Below the pieces are notes generated by a model. The model was not told the DNA's origin. It worked only from the letters and a program-made list of their open reading frames with translations, and ran no database searches. Source: Bacteroidales bacterium (GTDB taxonomy: Bacteria > Bacteroidota > Bacteroidia > Bacteroidales > WCHB1-69). Taken from it: a DNA stretch of 64,000 nt. The stretch is from the NCBI GenBank assembly GCA_017651425.1, contig JAGCCZ010000072.1, positions 55,904-119,903 on the forward strand, written 5' to 3'. A program made the position numbers and the translations under genes. Shown here piece after piece: positions 44,217 to 52,202 of the stretch. Position 1 is the first letter of the stretch; every line of letters starts with the position of its first letter.

Positions 44217-45671
44217 TTAGGGCAGAGGGCTCTCCACACATTCCACGATGCCATTGCGAGTGGCCGTGATGCGGAAAGAGCGGTATTCGGTCTGTTCGTT
44301 ATGGATGAACTGCAGCACGATATGCAGCGGGTAGATGCGCTGGGTGTGTATGGTCTCCAGCTCTCCCTGTTGGTTGACGGCATCCAGTGACAGGTCTGGA
44401 TCGTCCATCTTCAGCATGAAATGCTGGATGTGGAGCCGCATAATGTCGTGGATACCGGTGAAATCGTAGCGGTATTGGTCCCGGAGCTGCTCGTTGCCGA
44501 TGTGTACCTGCTTGCGGTAAAGCAGGGTCTGCTCACCGAGAAGAGTGTTGTCGGCCTCTAAGTTGGAGCGTCTGCGTAGGGCCAGAACCTTTTCGGGGGT
44601 TTTCGTTTCGTCGATATAGTCCACGCCCTCTTTCATCCATCCTATCTGCGTGCCTTTGAATTGGATAAGGGTCTTGCTGTCGAAATATTTGTCTTTGAGC
44701 TTGTAGGCGAAGCGGCCCCGGAAATACTCCTTGACGCGGTCTTTGAGGATGTAGGATACGACAAGGATGAAGAGGATGAGCATGGGGTAGTTGCCTAAGT
44801 GGGCTTGCAGCGGCAGGGTGATGAGCACATATATGAACATCGCGATGCCGGCGGCGATGCCGAAGACAAGCTGTTGGGCGGCCTGACTGTCGGGTTCGGT
44901 GTCGGCTTTCAGGTAGAGGGCGCTCTCGATGTTCTTTTTCAGCAGGCCGTGGCGGAGCACCAGCTCGCGGTTCTCGGCCTTGCCGTCCTCTTCCAGATGG
45001 CTGTAGCCCTGTTGGGTCTTGTAAGCGCGTTCCTTCAGGAGAAATGCTGTGAGCTCGCGTCGTACGGTGACGGTCTCCTCGGAGGATTGGCGGTGCAAAT
45101 GCCGCACCAGACGGGTGATCTGCACGTCGGTGAGGTGGCTCATATACTCGTCGGCGTAGGCGAACACATCCACCTGCGGGCGCGGAGTCTCGGCGGAGCG
45201 GACAGCCCGGTAGCGCTGGAGCACCTGCGTGACGGAAGCCTCTAACTTCCGGCAGCCGTCGGCCAATGTCTGGGGGTCCTGTAGTGCCGTGAGGGCGACC
45301 ACCTCGTTGCGCAGGGCGCTCTTGAAGATGGCCGCGAACAGGCGGACGTGGAAGTTGTACTCGCTGAGGTTGCCCTCCGTGGGTTGCTCGATGTATTTCT
45401 GCAGCTGCTTCCTGACGTTCTGCAGGGGGATGGCCTTCCCGTCAGTCATCTCCGGAAGGCGGAAACTGGGCGTAATCAGGCGCACGTTAGACTTCACGTC
45501 GCGGTAGAACTGCTCCTTGCCGTACGTGGAAGGGTTGATGTCCAAACTGTAGGGCACGAAAATCCACGAGTTGACGGTGAAGTCGTTCACGCTGTCGTGC
45601 TCGCTCCCGGCGAATCCGACCTTGAATTCGATGGAGAACTTGTCGTGGATTTTAGTGGTTACGTTAATCAT
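44217..45671 (-). CDS. Conserved-looking membrane protein of unknown function
   Basis: 484 residues. No family recognised. The N-terminal ~255 residues are soluble and mixed alpha/beta with a helix-rich middle (residues ~85-235 with many Arg/Glu/Leu). Two adjacent hydrophobic helices follow (about 265-285, VFGIAAGIAMFIYVLITLPL, and 291-308, YPMLILFILVVSYILKD), and the last ~175 residues are soluble. Both large domains should therefore lie on the same side, probably the cytoplasm. There is no signal peptide. A good -7 element precedes it. The neutral zinc peptidase gene follows 45 bp downstream, so the two may be co-transcribed. Confidence 0.75.
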   Translation of the reverse strand: MINVTTKIHDKFSIEFKVGFAGSEHDSVNDFTVNSWIFVPYSLDINPSTYGKEQFYRDVKSNVRLITPSFRLPEMTDGKAIPLQNVRKQLQKYIEQPTEGNLSEYNFHVRLFAAIFKSALRNEVVALTALQDPQTLADGCRKLEASVTQVLQRYRAVRSAETPRPQVDVFAYADEYMSHLTDVQITRLVRHLHRQSSEETVTVRRELTAFLLKERAYKTQQGYSHLEEDGKAENRELVLRHGLLKKNIESALYLKADTEPDSQAAQQLVFGIAAGIAMFIYVLITLPLQAHLGNYPMLILFILVVSYILKDRVKEYFRGRFAYKLKDKYFDSKTLIQFKGTQIGWMKEGVDYIDETKTPEKVLALRRRSNLEADNTLLGEQTLLYRKQVHIGNEQLRDQYRYDFTGIHDIMRLHIQHFMLKMDDPDLSLDAVNQQGELETIHTQRIYPLHIVLQFIHNEQTEYRSFRITATRNGIVECVESPLP

Positions 45672-45696
45672 AGGTGAACCTTCCGTTTCGAAACCG

Positions 45697-45704
45697 CAAA
45701 AATA
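45697..45704 (-). promoter_or_regulatory. -7 element (TATTTTTG, minus)
   Basis: An exact TAnnTTTG match on the minus strand, 25 bp before the ATG of the unknown membrane protein gene. Confidence 0.55.
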
Positions 45705-45857
45705 ATAAAAATTGCGAAAACATAAAAAAGGTTCATGAGTTGGAAAAAAATAGCAACCAGTTCCATTTTGGAACTAGTTCAAAAGGAGGGCAAACGTCAG
45801 GTGAAACCAACGGTGACACAGGCCTTGATGAAGGTGTTTTCATAAATATATGAAGAA

Positions 45858-45893
45858 ACAAAAAGGACGCGAAGTCGTAATCTCGCGTCCTTT
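45858..45893 (-). terminator. Rho-independent terminator of the adhesin gene
   Basis: AAAGGACGCGA (45862-45872) and TCGCGTCCTTT (45883-45893) form an 11 bp perfect stem with a 10 nt loop. On the minus strand the stem is followed by a T-rich tract (TTTTTGTTTC). It lies 22 bp beyond the stop codon of the gene at 45915-50774. The rest of the 45705-45914 gap holds a minor inverted repeat (AGTTCCA-TTT-TGGAACT, 45759-45775) and no gene. Confidence 0.85.
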
Positions 45894-45914
45894 GATGTTT
45901 TGGGAGGTGTGGGA

Positions 45915-48900
45915 TTATTGTTTCACCACCTTCCTCACTGCAACGACATTTCCTTCAGCCACGGCCTTGATGAAATAGACGCCGGGGGCGAAGGCGGAGA
46001 GATCGATTTGGACGGTTTCGTCATTATTCGCCGCCACCACGTTTAACAATTTGCCGTATGCGTCATACAATTGGATCTCCGTCGTTTTCGCCTGAACATT
46101 GTTCATTGTGAATTGTACATTGACAACGCCGTTCGTCGGGTTCGGATAGACCGTCATAGACGCGGCCAGGTCGTGGTCGTCGATGCCGACTGTAATGGTG
46201 AGGTGGAGCGTCACCACGGAATCGCAGCCGTGAATGGTTTGGAGGGTTTGGGTGTAGTCTCCGGACTGGCAATAGGATTCCCCGTTCCAGATGTAGCAGG
46301 AGTCTGGGCACTCGATGGTGAACTCGGAGGTGGCGGACTGCCAAACATTGACCGTTGTAGAGGCCATTGCATCGCACCCAGCGGCGTTGTAGCCGATCAC
46401 TTGGTAGGAACCTGCCATGCCGACAGTGAGAGTGTTAGCCGTGGTGCCGTCGCTCCAGAGGTAGGTTTCGCCGCCCGTGGCCGTGAGGGTCGTGCTCTCA
46501 CCCGCGCAGATGTCCGTCTCGCCGGAAATGGTGATGACAGGCGGTTGTGACACGAGTACTGTGACGTTGGCCGTGTTGCTGCAGCCTGCTGTGGAGGTGC
46601 CGGTAACGGTGTAAACGCCGAATGCGCTGATACTGACAGATGCCGTATTGTCGCCAGTGGACCAGCTGTAGCTGTCCGCACCGGAAGCGGTCAAGGTGGT
46701 GCTGTTGCCCGCGCAAAGCGTCGTGTTGCCGGCAATCGTGACATTCGGCAGCGGGTTCACCGTAACCGTAACGCTCGCCGGTGCGGAGCAGCCCTCTGCA
46801 TTGGTGGCCGTTACGGTATAGATACCGCTCTGACTAACGTTAATGCTGTTTGCTGTAGCCGCATTGCTCCAAGCGTAAGAGACTCCACCGTTAGCTGTGA
46901 GTGTGGTAGTCTCGCCCTCGCACAAAGAGGTGTTTCCCGTAATGGTTGGAGTAGGCAGGGCTTCCACCGATAACGAGAGTGTCAGCACGCTATCGCATCC
47001 GTTCACGGTTTGCAGCGTGTGCGTATAAGTGCCCGCCGTGGTGAGGTTTTGCCCGTAGAAGTTGTAGCTTTCGCCTTGGCAAATACTATGCGTGAGCGGG
47101 ATGTTGTAGGTTGGATTCACGGAGACCGTCTTTGTTGCGGTGTTCGTACAGCCGTTTGCATCTGTGCCCGTGACGGTGTAGGTGCCCGCACTGCTGACAG
47201 TTATCGCTGTGTTAGTGGAAGCGTTGCTCCACACATACGTGCTCGCGCCCGTGGCCGTGAGTGTGATGTTGTCGCCTTGACAGAAGCTGTTGTTGCCGTT
47301 GATATTGACATTCGGCAGCAGGTTCACCGTCACCGTTACGCTCGCCGGTGCGGAGCAGCCCTCTGCATTGGTGGCCGTTACGGTATAGACACCGCTTTGG
47401 CTGACGCTGATGCTGTTGCCTGTACTGGCGTTGTTCCAGACATAGGAGACACCGCCATTGGCGATAAGTGTGGTGGTCTCACTTTCGCACAAAGAGGTAT
47501 TGCCCGTGAGGGTTGGTGTAGGCAGGGCTTTCACCGTCAAAGTAAGTGTGAGCACGCTGTCGCAGCCGTTGATGGTTTGCAGCGTGTGCGTATAAGTGCC
47601 TGCCGCGGTGAGGTTCTGTCCGTAGAAGTTGTAGCTCTCGCCTTGACAGATGCTGTGCGTGAGCGGGATGTTGTAGGTCGGGTTGACGGAAACCGTCTTT
47701 GTGGCGGTGTTGTTACAACCATTTGCATCCGTACCCGTGACGGTGTAGCTGCCCGCACTGCTGACGGTTATTGCCGCGTTGGTGGAGGTGTTGCTCCACG
47801 CATACGTGTTCGCGCCCGTAGCGGTGAGCGTGACGTTGTCACCCTGACAGATACTATTGTTGCCGCTGATGCTCACATTCGGTAGCGGATTGACCGTAAC
47901 GTAGGTGGAGGCTGTGGCGGTGCAGCCCTGCACATTGGTGGCTGTAACCATGTAAGTGCCGCTCTGGCTCACGCTGATGCTATTGCCAGTAATGCCGTTA
48001 CTCCATGAGTAGGAATTACCCCCGTTAGCCGTGAGTGTGGTGGTCTCGTTTTGGCAGATTACCGTGTTACCCAAGATGGTGGGCGTGGGGTTGGGGGCGA
48101 CACTGACCGTGACGGAAGCATTTGACGTGCAACCGCCGCCCGAAACGGTTACGGAATAGGGTCCCGCTTGCGTTACGGTGATGGACGGGGTATTCGCCCC
48201 CGTGTTCCATTGGTACGTTCCCGTCCCGTTTGCATACAAGGTGGTGCCTTGCCCTTGACACAGGTTGAGGTTGCCGCTGATGGTCACGTTCTCTATTGAG
48301 GTGACCGACACGGAGGCCGAACTGTTGCATCCATACGAGTTGGTGGCGGTTACGGAATAGGTGCCATCGCTGTTGACCGTGATAGACGGAGTATTTGCAC
48401 CCGTATTCCACAAGTAGCTATTGCCGCCCGAGGCCGTGAGCGTGTTGCTCGCACCCGCACAAAGCGTGGTGTTGCCGCTGATGGCCACGTTAGGCAGCGG
48501 GTGTACCGTCACATTCACCGAGGCGGTGGCCGTGCAGCCGTTGCTGTCGCTTACCGTGACAACACGCTCGCCGCCGCCAAGCATACTGATAGCGGGTGTT
48601 GTCTCGCCCGTGTTCCAGCTGTACGAGAACTGGCTGCCCATACTGGACTGCCCAGAAGCCGTGACTGTAGCCACTTCGCCTTGGCAAAGGGTTACCGACG
48701 AGGGGCTCACACTCGCCGTGAGGTTGCAGGTGCCGGTGGTGAAGGTTTTCTCCTCGCCGTAATAGGCACCGCCGTTATTGATGGCCATAAAACGGAAGAC
48801 ATAGCTCGTGTTGCTTTGCAGGCCGGTAAGCAGGTACGACACAGGGGAGCCGACGCTGGCATAGACCGTGTTCCACGCACTGCCCGTTGTGTTCTCGCGA

Positions 48901-50774
48901 TATTGGAAGCCCACCGTATCCGCCCCGCCGACATAGTTGCCGTTTAACGTGGCCCGTGTAACGCCCACATTCGTGGCATTCTGCGTGGAAACCGCATAAA
49001 CCATATCCCCGAAAATGGGATAGCCCTGGTTGACATTGGGATTTCCATCTACGGTGAAAGCCTGAACGCCATTGTTCAGCATATACGGGAAAGATGGCGA
49101 CTTCATTAGTGTGACGGATGCGGCTTGGCCACCAACTTGCGAACTGCCACCGCAGGTGTTGAGGTAGTAGCAGTTGGAGATGGTGGTGATGGCGGAGGTA
49201 TTGCTGTTATAATCCACTATCCCTTTGGGACTTCCACCGCTTAACGTCCCGACATTATAGCAGTTGGTAATAGACGTAACCCCATTGTTATAACCCAATA
49301 TTCCGCCACATTTGTTATAATTTGTACCATTAGTTCCTGTACTAACGGCTCCTATGTTATAGCATTCATGGATATTGTTGGCAGAGGCAGTAAGATAGCC
49401 CACCAATCCACCAACATACCTGTATGCGTTTGTACTTGTCCCAATCCCCGAGACAGTGGCTGTGTTATAGCATCGGTCAAGAGTAATGGGATTGTTAGCT
49501 CTACCGATTATTCCCCCACACTGAACGCTATAACTAGAAGATGCGCCTGCGTTAATTATCACATTACCAATATTTGCTGAGCAAGTGATATTAGTCATAC
49601 CAGCGCTATAGCCGATGATTCCACCGCATAGATGTGCATTCCCAGCATATTCAGCGATAATGATTCCTGTATTATAACAATGCGATATGGAAATGCTGCC
49701 CCCAGTGCCGCCAATTAACCCTCCTTGTATATAGCGGCCATTAGAAAGAGATCCTGCGTTATAACTATTCATTATCGTACAGTTACCCGAATTCCCACCC
49801 ACTAAACCACCTTGCTTTTCGCCAAGGAGTGTGCCTGTATTATAGCTATTGCTGATGTTTAGTTGGCTCTCTGATATACCTACTAAACCGCCACTATACT
49901 CACCTGTGATATTGCCATTGTTGTAGGAGTTTATGACAGTGACAATAATGCCGCTTTGGCACCTTCCGATCAAACCTCCTGTATAAGAACCAAAATGATA
50001 GCCATTACCTTCTCCAAATTTTCCTTCTACCTTTCCATTATTAGAGCAATCAGTAAGAATTACTGTAGCCTTTGCAATACCTATTAGACCACCTGACCAA
50101 CTTTCGCAACTGGAGTATGCGTTTTGGTTCGTACTCCAAGCGTCATCTTTAATATTCCCATAATTATGGCAATTGGAGAGTGTGATTTCGCCGTCTGCAT
50201 AACCAATAATACCTCCGTTGTATCCTCCATATGAACCGCTATGGGTAATATTTCCCGTATGGTAACAATTGGATATGCTATTATTGCTACCCTTAACAAT
50301 CGCAACAATACCGCCAGAAATAAAAGCTGAGATTGATGATGCGTAGGTGGTGATTGTTGTATTCACTCCCAAATTCATTATGGAAGCGTTGCTGATTACA
50401 TAAAACAAGCCAACAGAACCAGTGGCAGTTATTTTGATGTTGTCAATCAAATGCCCATCCCCATCAAAGTTTCCCCTAAAACAATTCGTGGTGCTGTTCC
50501 CTATGGGTGTCCATTCCAGACTGTTCATATCCAAGTCGGTGGTCAGACGGAAATATTGCCCATTGTAGGTGTAGGCGCTGTCGTTCACCTGATGGGCGAG
50601 CCAGGCCAGATGCCAGGGGTGTTCAATGAGGTACGGATCGGATTGTGTGCCGCTGCCATGCGTCCAAGGTGCATAAGAGCCGTCCCATACGGGTGTCTGT
50701 GCATTCGTATTTTGTGGCAGCATCGCCACCAATATCGCGAGCGTAATGATGCTCAAAAAGTAAAATTTTTTCAT
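45915..50774 (-). CDS. Giant T9SS surface protein with GLUG and Ig-like repeats
   Basis: 1619 residues. The signal peptide is MKKFYFLSIITLAILVAMLPQNTNAQ. Residues ~55-600 carry many GLUG-type repeats (GGIIGYADGEITLSNCHNYG, then GGLVGISESQLNISNSYNTG and similar) as in IgA-peptidase-like and adhesin proteins. A fibronectin-like module follows (~600-690). From ~690 to 1520 there is a chain of Ig/PKD-like repeats of ~75-85 residues with CxG-x-T-LTA-x-G...Y-W-x-TG/NAS...TVTATN-x-GC. They include two exact-length copies of a 189-residue unit. The end is a T9SS tail (VYPNPTNGVV, LYDAYGKLL, APGVYFIKAVAEG, VRKVVKQ). It is probably a surface adhesin or matrix-binding protein. Transcription appears monocistronic with a terminator at 45858-45893. 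Confidence 0.9.
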   Translation of the reverse strand: MKKFYFLSIITLAILVAMLPQNTNAQTPVWDGSYAPWTHGSGTQSDPYLIEHPWHLAWLAHQVNDSAYTYNGQYFRLTTDLDMNSLEWTPIGNSTTNCFRGNFDGDGHLIDNIKITATGSVGLFYVISNASIMNLGVNTTITTYASSISAFISGGIVAIVKGSNNSISNCYHTGNITHSGSYGGYNGGIIGYADGEITLSNCHNYGNIKDDAWSTNQNAYSSCESWSGGLIGIAKATVILTDCSNNGKVEGKFGEGNGYHFGSYTGGLIGRCQSGIIVTVINSYNNGNITGEYSGGLVGISESQLNISNSYNTGTLLGEKQGGLVGGNSGNCTIMNSYNAGSLSNGRYIQGGLIGGTGGSISISHCYNTGIIIAEYAGNAHLCGGIIGYSAGMTNITCSANIGNVIINAGASSSYSVQCGGIIGRANNPITLDRCYNTATVSGIGTSTNAYRYVGGLVGYLTASANNIHECYNIGAVSTGTNGTNYNKCGGILGYNNGVTSITNCYNVGTLSGGSPKGIVDYNSNTSAITTISNCYYLNTCGGSSQVGGQAASVTLMKSPSFPYMLNNGVQAFTVDGNPNVNQGYPIFGDMVYAVSTQNATNVGVTRATLNGNYVGGADTVGFQYRENTTGSAWNTVYASVGSPVSYLLTGLQSNTSYVFRFMAINNGGAYYGEEKTFTTGTCNLTASVSPSSVTLCQGEVATVTASGQSSMGSQFSYSWNTGETTPAISMLGGGERVVTVSDSNGCTATASVNVTVHPLPNVAISGNTTLCAGASNTLTASGGNSYLWNTGANTPSITVNSDGTYSVTATNSYGCNSSASVSVTSIENVTISGNLNLCQGQGTTLYANGTGTYQWNTGANTPSITVTQAGPYSVTVSGGGCTSNASVTVSVAPNPTPTILGNTVICQNETTTLTANGGNSYSWSNGITGNSISVSQSGTYMVTATNVQGCTATASTYVTVNPLPNVSISGNNSICQGDNVTLTATGANTYAWSNTSTNAAITVSSAGSYTVTGTDANGCNNTATKTVSVNPTYNIPLTHSICQGESYNFYGQNLTAAGTYTHTLQTINGCDSVLTLTLTVKALPTPTLTGNTSLCESETTTLIANGGVSYVWNNASTGNSISVSQSGVYTVTATNAEGCSAPASVTVTVNLLPNVNINGNNSFCQGDNITLTATGASTYVWSNASTNTAITVSSAGTYTVTGTDANGCTNTATKTVSVNPTYNIPLTHSICQGESYNFYGQNLTTAGTYTHTLQTVNGCDSVLTLSLSVEALPTPTITGNTSLCEGETTTLTANGGVSYAWSNAATANSINVSQSGIYTVTATNAEGCSAPASVTVTVNPLPNVTIAGNTTLCAGNSTTLTASGADSYSWSTGDNTASVSISAFGVYTVTGTSTAGCSNTANVTVLVSQPPVITISGETDICAGESTTLTATGGETYLWSDGTTANTLTVGMAGSYQVIGYNAAGCDAMASTTVNVWQSATSEFTIECPDSCYIWNGESYCQSGDYTQTLQTIHGCDSVVTLHLTITVGIDDHDLAASMTVYPNPTNGVVNVQFTMNNVQAKTTEIQLYDAYGKLLNVVAANNDETVQIDLSAFAPGVYFIKAVAEGNVVAVRKVVKQ
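46743..47876 (-). repeat. Two tandem copies of a 567 bp coding repeat
   Basis: Matching points such as ATTC of LPNV fall at 46743, 47310 and 47877, exactly 567 bp (189 codons) apart. The two units encode LPNV..GNN..CQGDN..LTATGA...PTYNIPLTHSICQGESYNF...NAEGCSAPASVTVTVN with few substitutions. They are probably a recent tandem duplication that can expand or contract by recombination. Confidence 0.85.
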
Positions 50775-50820
50775 ATTCTTGTACTTTTATGTTTGTAATT
50801 TCTATTGTCTTGTCTCTCCT

Positions 50821-50848
50821 GTAGAGACGCAAAATTTTGCGTCTCTAC
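50821..50848. repeat. 28 bp perfect palindrome (REP-like)
   Basis: GTAGAGACGCAAAA is followed directly by its own reverse complement. It lies between the -7 element at 50867-50874 and the adhesin ATG, so the mRNA leader would begin with a 14 bp stem lacking a loop. TAGAGACGC-type palindromes are known to me as dispersed repeats in Bacteroidetes and cyanobacteria; no RAYT transposase gene is in this window. Confidence 0.75.
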
Positions 50849-50866
50849 CGTTTCCGCCTTCCGTCA

Positions 50867-50874
50867 CAAACATA
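50867..50874 (-). promoter_or_regulatory. -7 element (TATGTTTG, minus) of the adhesin gene
   Basis: TAnnTTTG match on the minus strand, 93 bp before the ATG at 50774, upstream of the palindrome. Confidence 0.4.
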
Positions 50875-50898
50875 AAAAAATCCGTGAAACTTTTTGTT

Positions 50899-51013
50899 TA
50901 TCGTTGAGGTTCTCGACTACCTACTATCACAAACAAGAAAGCCCACGGATGTAACCGTGAGCGTCTTTGCTTTCTTGAGTGATAGTGTAGAAATTGTCGA
51001 GATTTCAACGATA
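50899..51013. other. 115 nt long interrupted hairpin (candidate structured RNA or ssDNA element)
   Basis: Five exact paired segments stack in order: 50899-50907 with 51005-51013 (TATCGTTGA, 9 bp), 50911-50917 with 50996-51002 (TCTCGAC, 7 bp), 50923-50930 with 50979-50986 (ACTATCAC, 8 bp), 50934-50941 with 50970-50977 (CAAGAAAG, 8 bp) and 50944-50948 with 50955-50959 (CACGG, 5 bp, loop ATGTAA). Internal loops of 2-9 nt separate them. No ORF. It adjoins repeat copy A. It could be an ncRNA on either strand, a recombination site or an adhesin leader element; I cannot assign a family. Confidence 0.65.
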
Positions 51014-51018
51014 CTAAG

Positions 51019-51096
51019 AAAAGCGAAAACGCTTTATGTCAATATGTTAAATTGTCAGTTCTTCTTTTTGGTGTTCTTTGGGGGTTGGTGAAAAAT
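51019..51096. repeat. Island repeat, copy A
   Basis: Shares an identical 24 bp core (51029-51052, ACGCTTTATGTCAATATGTT followed by AAAT) with copies B and C, plus a similar tail with TCTTT..GGGGGTTGGTGAAAAA. The left edge has the small hairpin AAAGCG-AAAA-CGCTTT (51020-51035). It lies 22 bp beyond the stop codon of the STAS-like gene. Confidence 0.85.
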
Positions 51097-51118
51097 ACGT
51101 TTGTAATCCTATATCAAA

Positions 51119-51415
51119 TTAGTTGGCGGCTAACGCCAGTTGTCTCCGTTTCAGGGCGTGGGCGATGTTCATCTTGGCCATGTCGTTCAGGCCAGCGAAG
51201 GTTGTCCTGTCTTTCAGTTCAGAGAGGGACATTATGAGCAACAGCTTTGCGATGCACTCGTCGGCGAAGGCGTTTGCCACTACGTCCACACCGCTGAAAT
51301 CAAGCACCACCTTGTTGTCCCGTTCCATCACAGAAAGCAAATCTTCCCTCACCTTGGCCCCCAAAACCCGAGTGCCAAGTTGATTTCCGTAATCCTTGAA
51401 TGTAAATGTCGTCAT
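51119..51415 (-). CDS. STAS-like (DUF4325-type) protein
   Basis: 98 residues, typical for the family. The core VREDLLSVMERDNKVVLDFSGVDVVANAFADECIAKLL has the pattern of STAS-like proteins: a beta-strand VVLDFSGV, then an AFADE helix start in place of the phosphorylatable Ser loop of anti-sigma-factor antagonists. The upstream gene (12 bp away, same strand) encodes a GHKL ATPase, so the pair probably acts as a kinase or binding partner switch. The output is unknown; no sigma factor gene is nearby. It is flanked by repeat copy A on its 3' side. Confidence 0.78.
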   Translation of the reverse strand: MTTFTFKDYGNQLGTRVLGAKVREDLLSVMERDNKVVLDFSGVDVVANAFADECIAKLLLIMSLSELKDRTTFAGLNDMAKMNIAHALKRRQLALAAN

Positions 51416-51427
51416 TTTTCTATCTCT

Positions 51428-52078
51428 TTACCATAAGTTGTCCAAATCATCGTCTTCTAAAAAAGCCTCATTAAAATCTGCTGCACAGTCCGTGCGGTTG
51501 TCAACCACATCGTTAGCATTAATCTCCCTGTTTGCATTCACCGCCAGATAAACAACCGTTCCCTCCGTGTTTTCAATCTCACAAACCGTGCTCTGCAAGC
51601 CATCATAAACCAACTTGTGTTGACCTGATGCGATAACCAATGTTCCGCCGGCAAAAGTAATCAAATTTTTTGTTGAGTACAATCCGAATCCCATGCCTTT
51701 CCCATCTGTCACCTTGTCCAGAATCACATGCTGCAATGCTTCCGCCTCGGTCAAATCTTTATATAAATCATTTTCAATCAATGATCTGTGTATGCCCATC
51801 CCATCATCAGCCACCAAAACCTGTATTTGTTTCTTTTCTGCGGAATATCGGGAGACCAAAACTCCTGAATTCTTACCCGAATGGGTCAAAACATTGTCCA
51901 ACACCTCATACAAACAATAGTTGAAGGACTGCACAACAGACAGCTCGATGTCGTGAATTTTAAGAAGATTTGACACAATGGCATTGCATTCGTCATTGAT
52001 GCTTTCCGAATCGAATGTGAAAACATCTGGTGCCGGAAGCCCTTCAAAGTACATTCCTATGAGTTTGTTGATGTTCAT
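51428..52078 (-). CDS. GHKL-type ATP-binding protein (anti-sigma-kinase-like)
   Basis: 216 residues. The N-terminal ~60 residues have no known domain. The GHKL ATPase shows the N box FNYCLYEVLDNVLTHS (about 53-68, with Glu and Asn), G1 VLVADDGMGIH and G2 GKGMGFGLYSTKNLI with a lid insert between them. There is no HisKA dimerisation domain and no membrane segment, so it is not a classical sensor kinase. The last ~40 residues are acidic (AFLEDDDLDNLW). Twelve bp separate it from the STAS-like gene. It sits between repeat copies A and B as one cassette. AT-rich, unlike neighbouring housekeeping genes. Confidence 0.82.
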   Translation of the reverse strand: MNINKLIGMYFEGLPAPDVFTFDSESINDECNAIVSNLLKIHDIELSVVQSFNYCLYEVLDNVLTHSGKNSGVLVSRYSAEKKQIQVLVADDGMGIHRSLIENDLYKDLTEAEALQHVILDKVTDGKGMGFGLYSTKNLITFAGGTLVIASGQHKLVYDGLQSTVCEIENTEGTVVYLAVNANREINANDVVDNRTDCAADFNEAFLEDDDLDNLW

Positions 52079-52100
52079 TGTTCTGTTAGATTGTTTATTT

Positions 52101-52181
52101 GAAAAACGCTTTATGTCAATATGTTAAATTGTCAGTTTTTCTATTCTATATTCTTTTGGATTTGGTGAAAAAATGGGGTTG
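52101..52181. repeat. Island repeat, copy B
   Basis: Core at 52106-52129 is identical to copies A and C. It shares TGTCAGTT with A and the TTTTTCTATTCTATATTCTT tail with C, as well as TTTGGTGAAAAAATGGGGTT. It lies between the GHKL gene start (52078) and the 3' end of the YafQ-like toxin (52203). The left hairpin arm is degenerate. Confidence 0.85.
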
Positions 52182-52202
52182 TATTTGTTATAAAATGTGT
52201 TA

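Noticed and set aside
45759..45775. AGTTCCA-TTT-TGGAACT inverted repeat near the adhesin 3' end as an IS end
   Set aside because: Seven bp arms alone, with no transposase remnant or target duplication, do not support a mobile element.
47010..47885. A 291-codon plus-strand frame inside the adhesin gene
   Set aside because: It is the antisense shadow of the 567 bp repeats; its own internal repetition mirrors the true coding strand.
50899..51013. Retron msr/msd or IS200/IS605 end
   Set aside because: No reverse transcriptase or Y1 transposase gene lies nearby, so there is nothing to support either.
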